From: VXRN01 sp963664365
GTDB lineage: Bacteria; Chloroflexota; Dehalococcoidia; Lucifugimonadales; UBA1123
Assembly: GCA_963664365.1 (NCBI GenBank)
Contig: OY761144.1
Coordinates: 868,001 to 932,000, forward strand
Length of the DNA stretch: 64,000 nucleotides
Direction: 5' to 3'
A program made the translations under genes and the position numbers. Shown in pieces: positions 41,038 to 48,452 of this stretch. The notes under the pieces were generated by a model, which made no database searches, had not been told where the DNA came from, and saw only the letters and a program-made list of their open reading frames with translations. Every line of letters starts with the position of its first letter. Position 1 is the first letter of the stretch.

Positions 41038-41675
41038 GTGGGGAGTTCGTGGCTCGGATGGAGGACGTGCTCGACCTCTACCAAGAAGACTATGACCCAG
41101 ACCATCCAGTGGTCTGTTTCGATGAGACATCCAAGCAGTTGGTCAAGGATGTGAGACCGGCAATTGAGGCGAGGCCCGGACGAGTGGAACGCTATGACAC
41201 CGAGTATAAGCGAAACGGCACCCGCAACCTGTTCATGTTCTGCGAACCCAAGGGCGGGTGGAGGCATGTCGAAGTGACCGAGCGTCGCACTGCTGTGGAC
41301 TTCGCTCATCAGATGCGCTGGCTGGTTGATGAGGCATACCCTCACGCTGGGGTGGTCAGGCTGGTGCTGGACAATCTCAACACCCACAAGCTCGGATCGC
41401 TCTACGAAGCGTTTGAGCCGTCCGAAGCGCGTCGTATAGCCAAACGCTTGGAGTTTCACTACACCCCGAATCATGGAAGTTGGCTGAACATGGCTGAGAT
41501 CGAGTTCAGCGTCTTCAGCAGGCAGTGTCTGAGCTGTCGGATCGGCGATGAAGCAGCACTGAAAAGAGAGGTCTCTGCGCTGGAACGCGAGCGCAACAAT
41601 GCTGCCGCAGTCATAGACTGGCGGTTCTCCACCCAGGATGCTCGCACTAAACTCCAACATATCTACCCATCATAA
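41034..41675 (+). CDS. IS630 transposase, second frame (DDE catalytic part)
   Basis: The 213-residue frame carries the DDE domain: VVCFDETSKQLVKDVRPAIE with the first Asp, VVRLVLDNLNTHKLGSLYEAF with the second Asp, and NHGSWLNMAEIEFSVFSRQC with the Glu, all in typical IS630 spacing. It is probably made only as a fusion through the A7 shift upstream; the ATG at 41034 is incidental. No internal stop, so the element looks potentially active. Confidence 0.9.
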   Translation: MSGEFVARMEDVLDLYQEDYDPDHPVVCFDETSKQLVKDVRPAIEARPGRVERYDTEYKRNGTRNLFMFCEPKGGWRHVEVTERRTAVDFAHQMRWLVDEAYPHAGVVRLVLDNLNTHKLGSLYEAFEPSEARRIAKRLEFHYTPNHGSWLNMAEIEFSVFSRQCLSCRIGDEAALKREVSALERERNNAAAVIDWRFSTQDARTKLQHIYPS

Positions 41676-41711
41676 TTATGTGGACACACTACTAGTGCAT
41701 TGGAGCAAGAC

Positions 41712-42974
41712 ATGAACCTCATGGAAATCATCACCAAGTCCAACGACGAACTGGCCCAGATCGCATCCGACCTCGGCGCGCACGTCAACGGCTCGCACAA
41801 GCGACACGAGGTCGTCGCGCGCGTGGCCAAGGCCGTCGCCGAGAAGGGCAGCCCCATCAGGGCGGGCGGAATCTTATCGATCGTCAACGACGGATACGGA
41901 TTCGTGCGTCAGGACGGCGCAAGCGCGGCATCCAGCGACGTTTACGTGTCACAGTCGCAGATCCGAAGGTTCGGACTCCGCACCGGCGACCATCTGATGG
42001 GCCAGGTCAGGCCGCCCAAGGACGGCGAACGATACTTCGGCCTGATACGGGTCGAGGAGGTCAACGGGGTCAAGCCCGACTCCGCGCGCAACCGCCCGAA
42101 GTTCGAAAGCCTGACCCCCATCTTCCCACTCGACCGGCTCCAGTTAGAAACCTCCCCGCACAACCTCTCCACCCGACTCATAGATCTGCTCGCGCCGACG
42201 GGCAGGGGACAGCGCGGCCTGATAGTCTCGCCGCCCAAGGCGGGAAAGACCTCCATACTCAAGGACATCGCCAACGGCATCACGATCAACCATCCTGAAG
42301 TCCGCATAATGGTCGCCCTGATCGGAGAGCGGCCGGAAGAGGTGACCGACATGCGCCGCTCCATCAGCGGAGAGGTGTACAGTTCGACGTTCGACGAACC
42401 GGTCGAAGACCACTGCCGCGTCGCCGAGATGGTGCTGGAACGCGCCAAGCGGCTCGTCGAGGCCGGAAACGACGTGGTCATCCTGCTCGACAGCATCACT
42501 AGGCTCACCCGAGCGTACAACCTAGCGGTTCCCACCAGCGGGCGCACTCTCTCCGGCGGCATAGACCCGGTGGCGCTATACCCGCCCAAGCGGTTCTTCG
42601 GCGCCGCGCGCAATACCGAAGAGAGCGGCAGCATGACCATCCTGGCCGCCTGCCTGGTCGAGACCGGCAGCCGAATGGACGACGTGATCTACGAAGAGTT
42701 CAAGGGCACGGGCAACATGGAGGTCCACCTGGACCGCCGACTGGCCGAGCGCAGGATATACCCGGCGATAGACATCGCGCGCAGCGGCACCCGCCGGGAG
42801 GAACTGCTGCTGGACGACGCCACGCTCAGGCAGGTGTGGCTCCTGCGGCGCATGGTCTCCATGATCTCCTCGGACGAAAAGTATCCGGGCGAGTCCACGG
42901 AAAAGCTGCTCGGGCACATCCGCAAGTCCAAGAACAACGCGGACTTCCTGACGAACTTGGGGCGGGATATCTAG
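41712..42974 (+). CDS. rho: Transcription termination factor Rho
   Basis: Rho is the hexameric RNA helicase that ends transcripts. The 420-residue protein has an N-terminal Rho_N helix bundle (about 1-45), an OB-fold RNA-binding domain with GYGFVRQDG, and an ATPase domain with Walker A SPPKAGKT at 173-180, ALIGERPEEVTDM, Walker B VVILLD and the R/Q-loop regions. I choose the ATG at 41712, with GGAG six bases upstream, over the TTG at 41700. An IS630 element ends 19 bp before the start, so the native promoter has been displaced. Confidence 0.96.
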   Translation: MNLMEIITKSNDELAQIASDLGAHVNGSHKRHEVVARVAKAVAEKGSPIRAGGILSIVNDGYGFVRQDGASAASSDVYVSQSQIRRFGLRTGDHLMGQVRPPKDGERYFGLIRVEEVNGVKPDSARNRPKFESLTPIFPLDRLQLETSPHNLSTRLIDLLAPTGRGQRGLIVSPPKAGKTSILKDIANGITINHPEVRIMVALIGERPEEVTDMRRSISGEVYSSTFDEPVEDHCRVAEMVLERAKRLVEAGNDVVILLDSITRLTRAYNLAVPTSGRTLSGGIDPVALYPPKRFFGAARNTEESGSMTILAACLVETGSRMDDVIYEEFKGTGNMEVHLDRRLAERRIYPAIDIARSGTRREELLLDDATLRQVWLLRRMVSMISSDEKYPGESTEKLLGHIRKSKNNADFLTNLGRDI

Positions 42975-42982
42975 CCAATCCC

Positions 42983-43008
42983 TAGGGGCGATTCGTGAAT
43001 CGCCCCTA
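42983..43008. repeat. GGGGCGATTC/GAATCGCCCC palindrome after rho
   Basis: A 26-bp inverted repeat (12-bp arms, GT centre) beginning nine bases after the rho stop. It may double as a transcript end. Sister copies are at 29313, 47338, 51954 and 60260. Confidence 0.75.
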
Positions 43009-43041
43009 CCCCCTATATCCTAAACCTGATAGCCTAACCCC

Positions 43042-43473
43042 GTGCAAGAGGACGACAACAACCAAGCGCCGGCCAGAGAATCGATCTGGAGCGTGGAAAC
43101 AGGCGTCAAGAACTTCTACTACGCCTTATTCACCCTCTTGGTCATCCTCGGCGTAGCCCTGCTGACTTTGGATGCCGTCTCAGAGCGAGACGATTGGCTG
43201 GATATAACGCTTACGATATGGCAAGGCGTCGCGTGGGTAGTAGTGGCGTCGGCCGGGGTATCTCTAGCGGCCATCGAACTAGGGAGGTTCATAATGGTAC
43301 TGGCACGAGCTCTGCAAGATAGACTGGACAAAAACCGCGAGCGCCGCCTCGCCGAAGCCCGAGACGAGGGCAGGGATGCAGTCCTCGCGCTGCTGGACGA
43401 AGACACCCGGAAGGAAGTCGAGCGCAAGCTTCGGCGCGACGGCAACGCCGACGCCGACTCCCCTAACCCTTAG
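43042..43473 (+). CDS. Small two-helix membrane protein with charged DEDTR tail (family member 1)
   Basis: The 143-residue protein has two membrane helices (about residues 28-46 and 62-86) and a helical basic region DKNRERRLAEARDEG. The tail ALLDEDTRKEVERKLRRDGN is almost the same as in the proteins at 47398 and 47897. The start is a GTG followed by CAA, as in the second member. It sits 385 bp upstream of the first giant surface-protein gene. No family recognised; the shared tail may be an oligomerisation or docking helix. Confidence 0.65.
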   Translation: MQEDDNNQAPARESIWSVETGVKNFYYALFTLLVILGVALLTLDAVSERDDWLDITLTIWQGVAWVVVASAGVSLAAIELGRFIMVLARALQDRLDKNRERRLAEARDEGRDAVLALLDEDTRKEVERKLRRDGNADADSPNP

Positions 43474-43532
43474 ACCTTACACCTTAGACCCTAAACCCGA
43501 CAACCTAACCCCAAATCCGCCCATCAAGACCA

Positions 43533-43561
43533 TTGACACCAAACCCGCCGTCAGTTATAGT
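43533..43561 (+). promoter_or_regulatory. Consensus promoter upstream of first surface protein
   Basis: TTGACA (43533-43538) and TATAGT (43556-43561) with 17-bp spacing. A strong-looking promoter with a ~290-nt leader to the GTG at 43858. Confidence 0.6.
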
Positions 43562-43578
43562 CAAAACGCTGTCTGGTT

Positions 43579-43596
43579 CCGACCCTCTGGGGTCGG
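43579..43596 (+). promoter_or_regulatory. Hairpin in the surface-protein leader
   Basis: CCGACCC-TCTG-GGGTCGG makes a perfect 7-bp stem with a 4-nt loop just after the promoter. It has no following T-run, so a stability or regulatory role is more likely than termination. Confidence 0.4.
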
Positions 43597-43655
43597 GGTT
43601 GCGCGTACAGGTTGTGCGCCCGCAGGCCGGACGTGTCCAATCGTCTCGGAAGACC

Positions 43656-43685
43656 TTGACAACCCAGCCTCATACAGTGTACAAA
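43656..43685 (+). promoter_or_regulatory. Second candidate promoter before the surface protein
   Basis: TTGACA (43656-43661) and TACAAA (43680-43685) with 18-bp spacing, 170 bp upstream of the start. Confidence 0.35.
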
Positions 43686-43857
43686 TCTAGCGGCATCCAA
43701 AATCCATCCCATGAGGCGCAGATGCAGGCCCGCCCCGCATCACAATCCAATCGGCAGAAACCTCGGAACGGCCTGAGCGCCAAGCCGGGGATATTGTGTG
43801 TTTAGCAGACATTTCGTCAATCTGAAATCCGGTCGCGGAGACCTAAGGGGGTAGTAA

Positions 43858-46800
43858 GTGAAAAGCAAAGTTCGGTTCATACCGCTAATAGTTCTGGGAG
43901 CGATCGTGTTGGCCCTAATGGCCGGGACGGTACTCTCCGCAACCGGCAAGATTCGGTTCTACGACGGTGCCGACCCTTCCAAAGACCAGAAGTACGCCCG
44001 CGCGGGCGGCATGGTCAACCTCGAGGTCGAAGACGCCGACCTCGACATACCGGTCAAGTACGTCATCCTGCCCGGTGAGGTTACCCCGGTCGCTCCCGCG
44101 GCAGTGGTGACCAACACTGACGTAGAGACCGCCACCGTGGCTGCCACGGCAGGCTCCGATACAGTGGAGATAGCCGTCACGGACGTGGGGGTATCTGACC
44201 CTAACACGCTGACCGTGGCTCAGACCTACACTGCTGTGAACGCCGCTCTCAATTACGTTGCCGGCGCTGCAGCCACTGCCATTGACGTCGGCGACACGAT
44301 CGCTGTCGGTCCCACCACCATCCGAGAGGTGACGGCGGTTGCCACGACCACCATGGCAACCACGACGAACGCCACCAACGCAAACAATGCTGATGTCCCT
44401 GGCAAGGTGACCCTGACGGTCAACGCGCCGCTCGACGCGCACCCCACGGGCGCATATCCCACGAACAGCGCTGTCGTGAAGATCGCCGCCACCGCCCACG
44501 CCAAGATAAACGTGGACGACTGCCCGACCTGCGCGGTCGCTCCGGCGCTAACGGCAACACAGGTATCCAACAACCGCGCCGATGTCCCTAATGCCCCGGT
44601 GGTGGACAGCGGAGTCGGGAATAATTCTCTCGTCTTCAACGAGGTGCGGTTCAGCGGCGACAAAGACAATAAGGTGACCCGTTTCGACGCCATCGTTCTC
44701 AACAGTGCGGGCACCGCCACCTCCTCAGCAACGGTCTCGGTTGACAACAACGAAGAGAGGGTGACTACGCAGAGTGGCCAGACTGCCGGCAATATCATGG
44801 TGTACTGGGGTTCGGCGATAGACCACTCCAAGGACGTGGATGTGCGGTCGTCGGCGGATACCGACGGCGTCAGCGTGGTCCTGACGGAGACGGGCAAGGG
44901 CACCGGCGTGTTCAGAGGGGTCGTCAAGCTGGTTGACGATAAGGACACCAGCGCGGACGGCATGACCACCTATCAAGGCGACACGAGTCCTCCGATGCTG
45001 AAGGTGAACCCCTCCGGCACGGTTACTCTGCGCTACAAGGACGGAGACGGACGCATAACCAAGACGATAGACGTAGAGTCCACGCCTCCGGTGCTGTCGA
45101 ACTTCAGCCCGGCGCACAAGTCGGCGAGCGAGGACGAGCGTCCCGAGGTGACGGCAGACGTAACGGACAGCGACTCGGGCATCAAGGATACGAAGATATT
45201 CGTGGTGTTCGCGCTGCTGGACGATGACAACAAGGTCGATGATGAAACGACCGGAGACGCCTCGCATATAGCCATATCGGTGAGCGCTGAAGACGCGGGC
45301 AGGGTGAGGAACATCACCAGCGGTTTCCGCATCGAACAGCGAATGCCGGACGAATTGGAGACCGGCCAGACCGAGTCCGCGATAGCGTGGTGGGTGGTTG
45401 CGATTGACGAAGCGGGCAACAAGGCAGTGTCGGACCAGAACACGGACAGCGACAACGTGTGCGACCCGGACGAGTTCCCCGTGGACGGCGCGTCCGTGGA
45501 TGCGAATGCCCTTCGCATGTTGGGCGACGTGACGGACGACAACTTCGGTTCTCTGTGCCAGCCGTTCATCGTGATGCACGACGAGAAGGACCCGGTGTTG
45601 GAGAAGGCGGTAGTAGGCGCGTTCTGGGACACCGACAGTACTAAAGATGACAAGACCAGCGACCTGAGCACCGATTCTGCGGCATCGTCCCAGACGACGA
45701 GCGTAATGCTTGTGTTCGACGAGGCAGTTGACAGTTCGACGGTTAGCGCGGACGACTTCAAGGTAGGCGGCAGCGCGCCACTGGCAGCGAACCACTACGC
45801 GGCGGCTCCGACGCGAGTCTTCCTGGACGTTCCTGCGCAGGATCCGGACGCCAGGCCGGACATCGAGTTGGTTGGTCTGGTAGCGGACATAGCGGGTAAC
45901 ACGGCGGCTGCGAAGAAGCTGACGGCGACCGACAACAACTCCATCGACGGCATCGGCCCGACGCTCGAGGTGACCCTTGCGGGGGCGACGACAGGGGCGC
46001 GTCCGGTGACGAAGAAGGAGATCACGATAACTGTCACGACGAACGAGAACACGGCGAACCCGACTGTGACGATAAAGCGGGTGGGTTCGACGGACAAGGA
46101 CGGCAAGGGGAACGTGGTGGATCCGGCGGCTCAGGTGACGCCGAAGGTGAAGAGCCCTCGGACCTACGAGGGGACTTGGAGCGCTGGGACGGCTGGCCTG
46201 TACAACGTGTACGTGACGGCTGCGGACAGTTCGGGCAACGTGGGCAAACTGGGCAAGGACGGCGCGTCGTCGATAGACCTGTCGTCTGACACGAGCGCTC
46301 TGCTGTTCGAGGTTGACAACTCCGGTCCGACGTTCACTCTGGACCCGGCGAGCACCGACGACCCGAACGCGTTCGTCCGCGTGGACTTCAGCGGCGAGGG
46401 CAAGGAGAACACGGTCTATGCGATGGGACCTGGCGGAGTCGGCTTCATAACGGCCGATCCGGACGACGCGGCGACCGCGACGACCACCGACAAGACCAAG
46501 GCCAAGATGGACGACCTGGACAGCTACGGCATGGTGACGCTGGTATCGGCGACGCTTGCGGGATCGGACATAGCTGCGACGCTAGAGCGTCTGGGCGACG
46601 ACTCGTTCCTGCTGGTGGCTCCGAACCTGGCAATCGGCAAGCACAAGATCGAGATCGAGGCTGAGGACTCGGCTGGCAACAGCAACAAGTCGAGCGTTGA
46701 CCTTGAGGTGACGGAGCGCAAGCCGTTCTCGCTGACCATCAGGGCGGGCGTGAGCCTGATCTCGTTCCCAGGCGATCCGATGGACCCGGACATCAACGCG

Positions 46801-47274
46801 GTGTTCCCGTCGGACCACCCGGTGCAAGAGGTGATCACGTATGATCCGACCCAGCCGGGCAAGTGGTTCGCGTCCAAGCGCGACGAGACCAGCGGCCTGC
46901 TGGACGGCAACCTGACGATGATATCGGGCGGCCAGGCGTACCTGGTTAGGTCGAACTCGACGAAGGCTGTGAACGTGATAATAGACAGGCCGTCGTCTCA
47001 CGACCTGATAACGCCTCCACAGATCGACCTGGTGGCGGGTTGGAACCTGGTTCCGGTGACCGACATCACGTTCAAGCTGAAGGCGGGCGACACGATCAGC
47101 TACGTGAACTACTTCGGAGACAACAAGTCGATAACGCGGGTGTACGGCGTGGACACGGTGCAGAACAGGTTGATCCTGGTTCAGCCCACCGGGAACCTCG
47201 TAGTCGGCAGCGGCTACTGGGTCTTCGCCAGCGACGCGACGAGCATCGCTCCGGGCGTGACTCCCGCCGACTAG
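43858..47274 (+). CDS. Giant exported surface / S-layer-like protein, copy 1 (1138 residues)
   Basis: A signal peptide (PLIVLGAIVLALMAGTVLSA) is followed by acidic, Thr/Ser/Val-rich beta-type repeats. The protein has almost no Cys apart from DDCPTCAVAP and the sequences around CDPDEFP and SLCQPF. Ig- or cadherin-like segments recur (STPPVLSNFSPAHKSASEDE, SGPTFTLDPASTDD). The C-terminal ~170 residues (FSLTIRAGVSLISFPGDP on) form a compact conserved domain ending APGVTPAD. No LPXTG or membrane anchor. The start is a GTG. A nearly identical copy follows at 48453. Probably a secreted cell-envelope protein. Confidence 0.75.
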   Translation: MKSKVRFIPLIVLGAIVLALMAGTVLSATGKIRFYDGADPSKDQKYARAGGMVNLEVEDADLDIPVKYVILPGEVTPVAPAAVVTNTDVETATVAATAGSDTVEIAVTDVGVSDPNTLTVAQTYTAVNAALNYVAGAAATAIDVGDTIAVGPTTIREVTAVATTTMATTTNATNANNADVPGKVTLTVNAPLDAHPTGAYPTNSAVVKIAATAHAKINVDDCPTCAVAPALTATQVSNNRADVPNAPVVDSGVGNNSLVFNEVRFSGDKDNKVTRFDAIVLNSAGTATSSATVSVDNNEERVTTQSGQTAGNIMVYWGSAIDHSKDVDVRSSADTDGVSVVLTETGKGTGVFRGVVKLVDDKDTSADGMTTYQGDTSPPMLKVNPSGTVTLRYKDGDGRITKTIDVESTPPVLSNFSPAHKSASEDERPEVTADVTDSDSGIKDTKIFVVFALLDDDNKVDDETTGDASHIAISVSAEDAGRVRNITSGFRIEQRMPDELETGQTESAIAWWVVAIDEAGNKAVSDQNTDSDNVCDPDEFPVDGASVDANALRMLGDVTDDNFGSLCQPFIVMHDEKDPVLEKAVVGAFWDTDSTKDDKTSDLSTDSAASSQTTSVMLVFDEAVDSSTVSADDFKVGGSAPLAANHYAAAPTRVFLDVPAQDPDARPDIELVGLVADIAGNTAAAKKLTATDNNSIDGIGPTLEVTLAGATTGARPVTKKEITITVTTNENTANPTVTIKRVGSTDKDGKGNVVDPAAQVTPKVKSPRTYEGTWSAGTAGLYNVYVTAADSSGNVGKLGKDGASSIDLSSDTSALLFEVDNSGPTFTLDPASTDDPNAFVRVDFSGEGKENTVYAMGPGGVGFITADPDDAATATTTDKTKAKMDDLDSYGMVTLVSATLAGSDIAATLERLGDDSFLLVAPNLAIGKHKIEIEAEDSAGNSNKSSVDLEVTERKPFSLTIRAGVSLISFPGDPMDPDINAVFPSDHPVQEVITYDPTQPGKWFASKRDETSGLLDGNLTMISGGQAYLVRSNSTKAVNVIIDRPSSHDLITPPQIDLVAGWNLVPVTDITFKLKAGDTISYVNYFGDNKSITRVYGVDTVQNRLILVQPTGNLVVGSGYWVFASDATSIAPGVTPAD

Positions 47275-47288
47275 AACGGCAGACAACC

Positions 47289-47316
47289 GCGGGGGCGAGC
47301 GCCAGCCCGCCCCCGC
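47289..47316 (+). terminator. Terminator-like hairpin after surface protein copy 1
   Basis: GCGGGGGC (47289-47296) pairs with GCCCCCGC (47309-47316) around a 12-nt loop, 14 bp after the stop. No T-run follows. The same hairpin follows copy 2. Confidence 0.55.
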
Positions 47317-47337
47317 AAGAACGACAGACAACCCATG

Positions 47338-47359
47338 GGGGCGATTCTTGAATCGCCCC
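47338..47359. repeat. GGGGCGATTC/GAATCGCCCC palindrome (between surface copy 1 and the next gene)
   Basis: A 22-bp inverted repeat with a TT centre. It is followed by ACTTCTTCTTAGGCCCTAA, which is also found after the copy at 51954, so a longer unit was duplicated with the surface gene. Confidence 0.75.
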
Positions 47360-47397
47360 TACTTCTTCTTAGGCCCTAACCCTGATACCCTAGACAC

Positions 47398-47805
47398 GTG
47401 CAACCTCGATACTCTCTGTTCAGCATTCATCCTTCATGGTGGCCCGTATTCTTCTGGCTATTCGTCGCCCAGTTGATATGGGAGACCGCTATGATATTAT
47501 TAGAGGCGGGACCGTCCCTCTCCGGCATGGGCCTGCTCGACCGCATCAGATACGTCCGGGCCGAGCTTGCGGGTGTCGTCGTCATCTCGGCCGTCATCGC
47601 CATGGTCATTACCGAAACTTGGAGGTACGTCATGATCACGACGCAATGGCTCGAAAACCTCATCGAGAGAAACAAAGCCGCCTACGACCAGAAAATCCGC
47701 AACAAGGCCCTCGACGAATTCCTCTCACACCTAGACGAAGACACCCGCCGGGAAGTCGAGCGCAAACTCCGGCGCAACGGCAACGACTCCGGCGGCCGAG
47801 AATGA
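47398..47805 (+). CDS. Small two-helix membrane protein with charged DEDTR tail (family member 2)
   Basis: The 135-residue protein has membrane helices at about residues 12-36 and 54-76 and then a basic linker. The tail SHLDEDTRREVERKLRRNGN matches members 1 and 3. The GTG-CAA start and the preceding CCTGATACCCTAGAC-like string resemble those of member 1. It lies between the two giant surface-protein genes on the same strand. Confidence 0.65.
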   Translation: MQPRYSLFSIHPSWWPVFFWLFVAQLIWETAMILLEAGPSLSGMGLLDRIRYVRAELAGVVVISAVIAMVITETWRYVMITTQWLENLIERNKAAYDQKIRNKALDEFLSHLDEDTRREVERKLRRNGNDSGGRE

Positions 47806-47896
47806 CCTTGACGCCCAAGCTGAGCCGATGTAACCTTGACCTAAGGAAATAGGCTGAGGTTCGCAATGAGTACGGCAGGAGTCACGTCCACAGCAG

Positions 47897-48295
47897 ATGC
47901 TGCCCCGTGAGACATCGTACATAATCCTGTTCCTCATCCTATCGCTGACCGGCCTGGGCGTAGTCGCTTGGGTTGAGGCCCGCCAAGCGGTCGCGGACAG
48001 CTTCGCGGAAACCGTCCGCGCCATCTTGAGCGGGATGGAATCAGTAGTGGTGGCGTCCGGAGCTTTCACCTATATTCTGATCGAGGGGTGGAAAATGCTT
48101 GCTGAAAGATACGAAAAGAGACGCTACTTGGAAGGTCGCGCCGAGGGCTTGGTCGAGGGCCGCACTGAGGGCCTGGCCGAGGGCCACGCCAAAGGCCAAG
48201 ACACAGTCCTCGCCCTCCTCGACGAAGACACCCGCAGGGAAGTCGAGCGAAAGCTCCGGCGCAACGGCAACGACTCCGGCGCCCCCCGCGACTGA
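47897..48295 (+). CDS. Small membrane protein with EG repeats and charged DEDTR tail (family member 3)
   Basis: The 132-residue protein has two membrane helices (about 8-26 and 42-62). Four GRAEGLVEG-type units follow, a pattern also seen at the ends of Rpn/YhgA-like proteins. It closes with TVLALLDEDTRREVERKLRR. The last ~25 residues are nearly identical to members 1 and 2 while the N-termini differ, as if one tail had been fused to different membrane anchors. It is 157 bp before the second surface gene. Confidence 0.65.
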   Translation: MLPRETSYIILFLILSLTGLGVVAWVEARQAVADSFAETVRAILSGMESVVVASGAFTYILIEGWKMLAERYEKRRYLEGRAEGLVEGRTEGLAEGHAKGQDTVLALLDEDTRREVERKLRRNGNDSGAPRD

Positions 48296-48452
48296 CCCCT
48301 AAACCTTAGACCTTATACCCTAAACCTTACACCTTATACCTTGACGCCCAAACCCCGTCCACAATTCACTATCCACTATCCCACTTTCCGCTTGCCTAAC
48401 CTCAGCAGGTTGTGTACACTAGCTTGCGATAATAGAGAAGAGGTGCAGGCAA

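Larger units (their letters stand above)
40486..41692 (+). mobile_element. IS630-family insertion sequence
   Basis: About 1,207 bp bounded by imperfect 15-bp inverted ends (left GTACCGTGTCCACAT, right complement GTAGTGTGTCCACAT, 13 of 15 identical) and flanked by TA on both sides (40484-40485 and 41693-41694), the usual target duplication of the family. It contains two overlapping transposase frames joined by an A7 slippery site. It sits inside a repeat, and its right end is 19 bp from the rho ATG. Confidence 0.9.
43474..43857. other. Leader region of the first surface protein
   Basis: 384 bp without a gene. It begins with CCTTAGACC-type strings, then a consensus promoter (43533-43561), a hairpin (43579-43596), and a second promoter-like pair (43656-43685). 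The remaining ~170 bp leader has no recognised riboswitch. Confidence 0.5.

Noticed and set aside
43579..43857. Riboswitch in the long leader of the surface protein
   Set aside because: One short hairpin only; no conserved aptamer core was recognised.
44725..45795. 356-codon antisense frame under surface protein copy 1
   Set aside because: A shadow of GC-rich coding; similar frames appear under copy 2 only because the DNA is duplicated.
47289..47316. Classic intrinsic terminator
   Set aside because: The GC stem is strong but has no following T-run, so it is listed only as terminator-like.
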